This document shows positions 59,400 through 64,000 of a stretch of 64,000 nucleotides of DNA, piece after piece. The position numbers and the translations under genes are program-made. Below the pieces are notes generated by a model that was not told the DNA's origin, did no database searches, and was given only the letters and a program-made list of their open reading frames with translations. Where the stretch lies: positions 6,820,001 to 6,884,000 of the forward strand of contig NZ_CP075691.1 of the NCBI RefSeq assembly GCF_020026305.1, given 5' to 3'. Position 1 is the stretch's first letter; each line of letters opens with the position of its first letter. The stretch comes from Streptomyces sp. 135 (lineage in GTDB: Bacteria; Actinomycetota; Actinomycetes; Streptomycetales; Streptomycetaceae).

Positions 59400-60863
59400 G
59401 TGATCGATGAGGAGACCCGGTACGAGGCCGTGCGCAGCCGGGACGCCCGCTTCGACGGAGAGTTCTTCTTCGCCGTCGAGACGACCGGCATCTACTGCCG
59501 CCCCAGCTGCCCCGCCGTCACCCCCAAACGGCAGAACGTCCGCTACTACACGACGGCCGCCGCCGCCCAGACCTCGGGCTTCCGCGCCTGCCGCCGCTGC
59601 CGCCCGGACGCCGTCCCCGGCTCCGCCGAGTGGAACGTCCGCGCCGACGTCGTGGGCCGCGCCATGCGCATGATCGGCGACGGCGTCGTCGACCGCGAGG
59701 GCGTGCCCGGACTCGCCGTACGTCTCGGCTACAGCGCCCGGCAGGTGCAGCGCCAGCTCACCGCCGAACTGGGCGCGGGCCCCGTCGCGCTCGCCCGTGC
59801 GCAGCGGGCCCACACCGCGCGCGTACTGCTCCAGACCACGGACCTGCCGATCACGGAGATCGCGTTCGCCGCCGGGTTCGCCAGCGTCCGGCAGTTCAAC
59901 GACACGATCAAGGCCGTGTACGCGCTCACGCCGACCGCCCTGCGCGCCGCCGCCCCCAAGCGCGGCACCGCCCGCGCCACACCCGCCGCCGGCATCCCGC
60001 TGCGCCTCGCCCACCGGGGGCCCTACCAGGCCGCGCCGCTCTTCGACCTGCTCGGACAGGAGGCGGTGTCCGGCATCGAGGAGGTCACCGGCGAGCGCGG
60101 CGCCCGCACCTACCGGCGTACGCTCCGGCTGCCCCACGGCACGGGCATCGTGGCCGTCGAGGAGGCGCACCCGCCACCGGGGGCGGGGGACGGCTCGGGC
60201 TCCGCGGCCGTGCACCGAGGCGGGTGGCTCGACGCCCGGCTGCACCTCACCGACCTGCGCGACCTCACCACGGCCGTGCAGCGCCTGCGCCGCCTCTTCG
60301 ACCTGGACGCCGATCCGTACGCCGTGGACGAGCGGCTCGGCGGCGACCCCCGCCTCGCCCCGCTGGTCGCCGCCCGCCCCGGACTGCGCTCGCCTGGCAC
60401 GGCCGACCCGGAGGAGTTCGCGGTGCGGGCCCTCGTCGGCAGGGCCGCCGCGCAACGGCTCGTGGAGCGGCACGGCAAGGCGCTGGACGCCGCGTGCGGG
60501 CGGCTCACCCACGTCTTTCCGACACCCGCCGAACTGGCCGCCGAACCCGGCCCGCTCGGCACGCTGGCGACGGCGCTCGCCGACGGCGCCCTGCGCCTGG
60601 ACGCGGGCGCCGACCGGGACGACTCCGAGGCGGCGCTGCTCGCCCTGCCCGGCCTTGACGCGCGTACCGCCGCGCTGATCAGGACCCGGGCCCTCGGCGA
60701 CCCCGACGTGGCCCTGCCCGGCGAACCGGAGCCGGTCCGCGACGCCTGGCGCCCCTGGCGCTCGTACGCCCTGTGGCACCTGCGGGCGGAGCGGGCGCTC
60801 ACGCCTCGCCGAGGCCCCAGCTGTGGATCCGCCGGGGATGGATCCGGATCAGCTCCTCGCTGA
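59400..60863 (+). CDS. Ada-AraC-AlkA fusion (DNA alkylation response protein)
   Basis: A 487-aa fusion. The N-terminal Ada methylphosphotriester domain has FFAVETTGIYCRPSCPA and FRACRRCRPD (four Zn Cys near 33, 37, 64 and 67). An AraC HTH (about 80-185) has PGLAVRLGYSARQVQRQL and LPITEIAFAAGFASVRQFNDTIKAVY. The C-terminal AlkA glycosylase half (about 197-460) has the HhH LPGLDARTAALIRTRALGDPD. After this the sequence jumps from ALPGEPEP to WRPWRSYALWHL. The 'P-T-D-L-G' strand carrying the AlkA catalytic Asp is not evident, so glycosylase activity is doubtful. GTG 59400 has CACAAT six bases upstream. The 3' end overlaps the PPOX gene by 65 bp. Confidence 0.88.
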   Translation: MIDEETRYEAVRSRDARFDGEFFFAVETTGIYCRPSCPAVTPKRQNVRYYTTAAAAQTSGFRACRRCRPDAVPGSAEWNVRADVVGRAMRMIGDGVVDREGVPGLAVRLGYSARQVQRQLTAELGAGPVALARAQRAHTARVLLQTTDLPITEIAFAAGFASVRQFNDTIKAVYALTPTALRAAAPKRGTARATPAAGIPLRLAHRGPYQAAPLFDLLGQEAVSGIEEVTGERGARTYRRTLRLPHGTGIVAVEEAHPPPGAGDGSGSAAVHRGGWLDARLHLTDLRDLTTAVQRLRRLFDLDADPYAVDERLGGDPRLAPLVAARPGLRSPGTADPEEFAVRALVGRAAAQRLVERHGKALDAACGRLTHVFPTPAELAAEPGPLGTLATALADGALRLDAGADRDDSEAALLALPGLDARTAALIRTRALGDPDVALPGEPEPVRDAWRPWRSYALWHLRAERALTPRRGPSCGSAGDGSGSAPR

Positions 60864-61170
60864 AATCGGGCCCCAACTCGTGTGGACCGGTGAGCAGTTC
60901 GGCCTCGCCCCGGATATCGATGCCCCGCACCGCCCAGGGCTTCAGGGTCACGATGTCGTCGACGACGAGGGACACCTTCGGGTTCGCCTGGAGGTTGCGC
61001 CACTTCTTGGTGGTGCCAAGGGCATGACCGCCGACCAGGATCGTGCCGTCGTCCTGCGGGAAGAAGCCGACGGGGTTCGCCTGCGGCTGTCCCTTCGGGT
61101 CGACCGTGGCCATCCGCCCCAGCCGCTGGGACTTCAGATACGCGCGCTCGGCCTCGCTGAATTCGGTCAT
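60799..61170 (-). CDS. PPOX-class F420-dependent oxidoreductase-like protein
   Basis: A 123-aa split-barrel protein: FSEAERAYLKSQRLGRMATVDPKGQPQANPVGFF, GTTKKWRNLQANPKVSLVVDD and VRGIDIRGEAELLTGP. The family of small actinobacterial PNPOx-like proteins binds F420 or FMN. The substrate is unknown. ATG 61170 gives the usual length; the 25-residue extension overlaps DUF456. It converges with the Ada fusion, overlapping it by 65 bp. Confidence 0.87.
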   Translation of the reverse strand: MTEFSEAERAYLKSQRLGRMATVDPKGQPQANPVGFFPQDDGTILVGGHALGTTKKWRNLQANPKVSLVVDDIVTLKPWAVRGIDIRGEAELLTGPHELGPDFSEELIRIHPRRIHSWGLGEA

Positions 61171-61210
61171 GCGGCGAGCCTCGCACGCCGTCCTCCCCGA
61201 GAGCAGCCCA

Positions 61211-61693
61211 TCAGCCCCAGAAGACAGCGCCGAGCCACGCCCCAAGGATCAGCAGGCACGCGAACAGCTCGGTCAACACGCTCGTCCCGCCCATCCGCAT
61301 CGCCGTCCGCGTGGCCGCCACCGCTTCGCCGTGGCCGCCGAGCCGCAGCCGCTCCCCGGTGTAGATGCCGCCGATGAAACCCGGGACCGCGCCGATCACC
61401 GGCACCAGGCAGAAGCCCAGCAGCGCCCCGGCGCCGGCGAAGACGGCCATCCGCCGCGTGGCGCCGCTCTGCCGCAGTCTGCGGGGCGGCAGCTGCCAGC
61501 GCACGGCCTGCGCCGCGAGCAGGACGACGGACGCGCCGACGAGGACACCCCAGGCCAGCCCCTTCGGATCCTGCAGCGCCCACCACAGGACGGCGGCCCA
61601 CACCAGCCACGGCCCCGGCACTCCGGGCACCAGCACTCCGCACAGGCCGAGCAGCATGACCACACCGACCAGCAGGAGTTCCCACGCTCCCAT
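61211..61693 (-). CDS. DUF456 membrane protein
   Basis: A 160-aa membrane protein with four or five helices. It matches DUF456: ELLLVGVVMLLGLCGVLVPGVPGPWLVWAAVLWW, AVFAGAGALLGFCLVPVIGAVPGFIGGIYTGERLR and GGTSVLTELFACLLILGAW. The Gly/Pro-rich repeats GVLVPGVPG and GAVPGFIGG may form a pore-like hairpin. The function is unknown. It lies 40 bp before the PPOX gene on the same strand and may be co-transcribed. Confidence 0.85.
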   Translation of the reverse strand: MGAWELLLVGVVMLLGLCGVLVPGVPGPWLVWAAVLWWALQDPKGLAWGVLVGASVVLLAAQAVRWQLPPRRLRQSGATRRMAVFAGAGALLGFCLVPVIGAVPGFIGGIYTGERLRLGGHGEAVAATRTAMRMGGTSVLTELFACLLILGAWLGAVFWG

Positions 61694-61729
61694 CTGCCCA
61701 GAGTGCCGCAGATCCGGCGAAACCGCAGG

Positions 61730-62740
61730 TCAGATTAGCCCCTGCGGCGCGCGGGAGCGGCGCGCCACCCAGCCCCGCTCGTACGCGTGCCAGCCCAGCT
61801 GGAGCCGTGTCGTCACGCCCGTCAGCTCCATCAGCCGCTTCACCCGGCGCTGCACCGTGCGCAGCCCGAGGTCGAGCTGTTTGGCGACGCTCGCGTCGGT
61901 CAGGCCCGCGAGGAGCAGCGAGAGGATCTCCAGATCCGTGCCGTCCGGGCCCTCGGGGGCGTCCTCGCGCACCGTGCCGCGGTCCTCGCCGAGGCGCAGC
62001 GGCAGCGCTTCCCGCCAGACCGCCTCGAAGAGCCCCGTCAGCGATTCGAGCAGCCCGCTGGCGTGCACGACGAGGGCGGCGGGCTCGGCGGTCCGTGAGG
62101 TGAGCGGCACCATCGCGAGCGAGCCGTCGGCGATGACGAGCTTGGTCGGGACGCGGTCCACGACCCGTACCTGCTCGTCGCGGCCGATCGCCGTCGACAG
62201 CTCCACCAGGCCGGTGGGCAGGTCGAGGACGGCACGCTCGACCACCACGCGGTAGCGGACGCCACGGCCTGCGGCCTGCTCCTCGGCACTGTTCTCCATG
62301 CCGGTGACCGCGACGGGGCTGCCGGTCACCAGCGCGCGCACCTCGGCGCTCGCCCCCAGCTGCAACTGGAGGAAGCGCTGTGAGACGGCGGCCGCCCCGG
62401 TGACCACCTCGACGAGGTCGTGGACGGCGGGCTCGGCGGCCTGCGCGCGGTACTCCTCGGCGAGCAGGGTCGCCGCCAGCTCCGCCTTCTCCAGCTCGTG
62501 CCGCTGCTGGGTGAGCAGTGCGCCGAGCGCGACGCCGGGCGGCGCGGCCACCCAGCGGCCCGCCCTGCCGGACGCCTGCGCGGCCAGGCCGTGCCGCTCC
62601 AGGCGGCGCAGCGCCCGCTCGGTCTCCGGCTCCCCCAGGGCGAGCCTGCGGGCGAGATCGGAGACGTCGGCCGCGCCCACCGACACCAGCGCGCGGTACG
62701 CCGCCTCGTGCGTCTCGTCCAGACCTATCGCTGCCAGCAT
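61730..62740 (-). CDS. TrmB/LuxR-type transcriptional regulator
   Basis: A 336-aa regulator with an N-terminal winged helix (HEAAYRALVSVGAADVSDLARRLALGEPETERALRRLERHGLAAQ, about 11-55, TrmB-like), a helix coil near 85-105, a PLD-like or effector middle domain and a C-terminal LuxR/GerE HTH (DLEILSLLLAGLTDASVAKQLDLGLRTVQRRVKRLMELTGVTTRLQLGWHA, about 268-318). This two-HTH layout is common in Streptomyces proteins next to secreted-protease genes. A subtilisin-tail remnant lies on the divergent side. ATG 62740 follows GAGGAGGG. The stop lies 36 bp before the DUF456 start. Confidence 0.88.
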   Translation of the reverse strand: MLAAIGLDETHEAAYRALVSVGAADVSDLARRLALGEPETERALRRLERHGLAAQASGRAGRWVAAPPGVALGALLTQQRHELEKAELAATLLAEEYRAQAAEPAVHDLVEVVTGAAAVSQRFLQLQLGASAEVRALVTGSPVAVTGMENSAEEQAAGRGVRYRVVVERAVLDLPTGLVELSTAIGRDEQVRVVDRVPTKLVIADGSLAMVPLTSRTAEPAALVVHASGLLESLTGLFEAVWREALPLRLGEDRGTVREDAPEGPDGTDLEILSLLLAGLTDASVAKQLDLGLRTVQRRVKRLMELTGVTTRLQLGWHAYERGWVARRSRAPQGLI

Positions 62741-62956
62741 GCGGCGACGTCCCTCCTCGAAGCTCCCGTTGCGACGGCGCCGTGAAGCTCCGTCCCGACA
62801 GCGCCGTGGCGGGAAACGGCCACGGCGTGAACCCGCCCCGGGACATCATCCCCGCATCGCCCTGCCGGATGACAGGGTGACGCCACCGCGGCACCAACCG
62901 CGGCCGCTTGTGACGGCCGGCGGATTGAACTCGGCGCTACTGGGCACGCGGGCTAC

Positions 62957-63170
62957 AGGCCGGGTGCACTCACCGAGGTGAAGTTGTCGTACTCCTACGA
63001 CGAGGGCGACACAGGGAAGGCGGCGATGACCGCCGAGCACGCCGGTGAGTGGAGCGCGACCGTGGACCACGCGGGTGCCTCCGGTGAACGGGTGTGGCCG
63101 CAGGCCCGCCTGACGGACGCTCAGGGCAGCTCCGTCACACAGACCGTGGCCCGCGCCTACGACGTGCGCT
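62957..63170 (+). pseudogene. Remnant of the C-terminus of a subtilisin-like protease
   Basis: The frame beginning near 62957 reads GALTEVKLSYSYDEGDTGKAAMTAEHAGEWSATVDHAG and ends LTDAQGSSVTQTVARAYDVR, resembling the last about 65 residues of large Streptomyces S8 peptidases, which end in AYDVR or similar. No catalytic domain lies upstream (62741-62956 shows no other supported gene). The usual stop after DVR is missing and the frame continues. The call rests on remembered family resemblance. Confidence 0.5.
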
Positions 63171-63301
63171 GGCCACATGGACACCGCCGGGCGGTCCTCC
63201 TGTGGGGGGTGGGCCCGCCCGGCGGCCCCTTTCGTCGCCAAGACGGCCAAAATTTCCGGATGCACCGTTTTCGTACGGCCTCCGCGGTGGAAAATAGGGG
63301 C

Positions 63302-64000
63302 ATGAGCCAGCAGGGGGAGAGGCGCACCGGCCGCGACGACGACTGGTGGGGGCAGCTGTACGACGACGCCGCACAGGACACGGGCCCGACACCCGCACCG
63401 GACACCCTCGACGACAGGTTCGCCTCGGCGGCGGACACGGTGAAGCGGTCCCCGCTGGAGGACAAAGGCCACCCCCGCCCCCCGAGCCCGCTCCCGACAC
63501 CACATCCCCCCCACCGCCAACCCTGCCCACCCCACCGATGACATCCGGCCCACCGGCCCCGCCGGTTCCCCCCACCCCCCAAGGCCAATTGCCCCCGCCG
63601 ACACCACCGTCCCCACCCGGCCGGCCGACGCCACCCGGCTCGCCGTTCCCGGACGGTCGTTCCGCGCCCTCCGGCCCGTCCGACCCGTCCGTCTCGTCAT
63701 TCCCGACCGACCGACCCGGGCCGTCCGGCTCACCTGATCCATCTGCGTCGTCGTTTCCGACCGGCCGATCCGCGCCGTCTGACTTGTCTGGCTCGTCCGG
63801 CTCGCCATTCCTGACCGGTCGATCGGCGCCGTCCGGCCCGGCTGACCGGTCCGACTTGTCCTCCTCGGCCGGCCGGCCCGCGCCGTCCGACCCGTCCGGT
63901 TCTTCTGGCTCGTCGTTTCCTGCTGGTGGATCCACGCCGTCCGTCGGCTCGTCCGGCTCGCCGGTTCCGGCCGACGGGTCCCCGCCGCCCGGGCCGTCCG
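63302..64000 (+). pseudogene. Frameshifted, Pro/Ser-rich protein, open at the window end
   Basis: ATG 63302 opens MSQQGERRTGRDDDWWGQLYDD...TLDDRFASAADTVKRS, a start that I associate with Streptomyces membrane or PP2C-like proteins; this is tentative. Near 63455-63463 the coding-like signal moves to another frame (one base lost), giving PPPPPEPAPDTTSPPPP and then, from 63538, a Pro/Ser/Gly region open to the end. That region has 18-residue units starting FPDGRSAPSGPS, FPTDRPGPSGSP, FPTGRSAPSDLS and FLTGRSAPSGPA. The first frame otherwise stops at 63541. Confidence 0.5.

Noticed and set aside
62846..63808. A 320-aa frame on the minus strand near the window end
   Set aside because: Composition follows the complementary strand of the Pro/Ser-rich repeats; no start signal or motif.
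1..64000. tRNA, rRNA, CRISPR arrays, insertion sequences and phage genes
   Set aside because: No cloverleaf, spaced repeats, transposase or phage motifs were found by reading; short RNAs could still be missed without a covariance search.

Overview
The window is GC-rich chromosomal DNA (roughly 70% GC by eye) from a Streptomyces-type actinomycete. The genes are close-packed with strong third-position GC bias and many GTG starts. Several families are typical of streptomycetes: the SAV2148 HEPN family, the SCO6745 family, a CYP105-like P450 with a 3Fe-4S ferredoxin, a mycothiol-linked DsbA-like reductase, an Mgt/OleD-type glycosyltransferase, and a cysteine leader peptide in front of the sulfite reductase operon. 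I saw no tRNA, rRNA, CRISPR array, insertion sequence or prophage module. It reads as ordinary chromosome with accessory metabolism.

Layout. 1-6.2 kb: glycogen and trehalose metabolism (treY, glgX) around an MFS exporter. 6.3-8.5 kb: two adjacent exported proteins that together look like a copper amine oxidase split over two genes. 8.6-11.6 kb: a HEPN-family protein, a DEDD exonuclease and an APH-like kinase. 11.7-14.8 kb: a CUT1 sugar ABC importer in translationally coupled order (permease, permease, lipoprotein). 14.9-16.0 kb: a doubly frameshifted secreted beta-propeller gene. 16.2-17.8 kb: a membrane protein divergent from a MarR regulator, with palindromic operators between them. 17.9-25.1 kb: a macrolide glycosyltransferase with a palindrome inside its promoter, a CDP-alcohol phosphatidyltransferase, a secreted subtilisin and small enzymes.

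25.1-34.8 kb, minus strand, is the assimilatory sulfate operon: a Cys-rich leader peptide, ferredoxin-type sulfite reductase, a small zinc-ribbon protein, CysH (APS reductase type), CysC, CysD, CysN, an SsuABC/TauABC-like importer and a sirohydrochlorin chelatase. It covers sulfur-compound uptake, activation of sulfate to APS, reduction to sulfide, and iron insertion into the siroheme that sulfite reductase needs.

34.9-45.7 kb: GNAT, a GAF regulator, AidB-like acyl-CoA dehydrogenase divergent from a YihY/BrkB protein, an SDR/AraC pair, a second AraC whose frame runs antisense through a glyoxalase-family gene, NUDIX, a cysteine-dioxygenase-like cupin and a frameshifted alpha/alpha-toroid membrane protein. 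45.8-54.8 kb: GH2 beta-galactosidase, a flavin/PLP-oxidase-fold protein, two tandem membrane-anchored proteins of unknown role and a secreted family 8 polysaccharide lyase. 54.9-64.0 kb: ferredoxin/P450 with a repeat-rich upstream region, GNAT, methyltransferase, a 23-codon ORF, rsgA, an Ada-AraC-AlkA fusion, an F420-type PPOX protein, DUF456, a LuxR-type regulator, a subtilisin-tail remnant and a repetitive Pro/Ser-rich gene cut by the window end.

Two window-wide patterns stand out. About a dozen genes have a TAnnnT-like -10 hexamer 6 or 7 nt before the start codon, which predicts leaderless transcripts. Four apparent losses of one base interrupt otherwise good reading frames, which points to sequence errors or recent decay.
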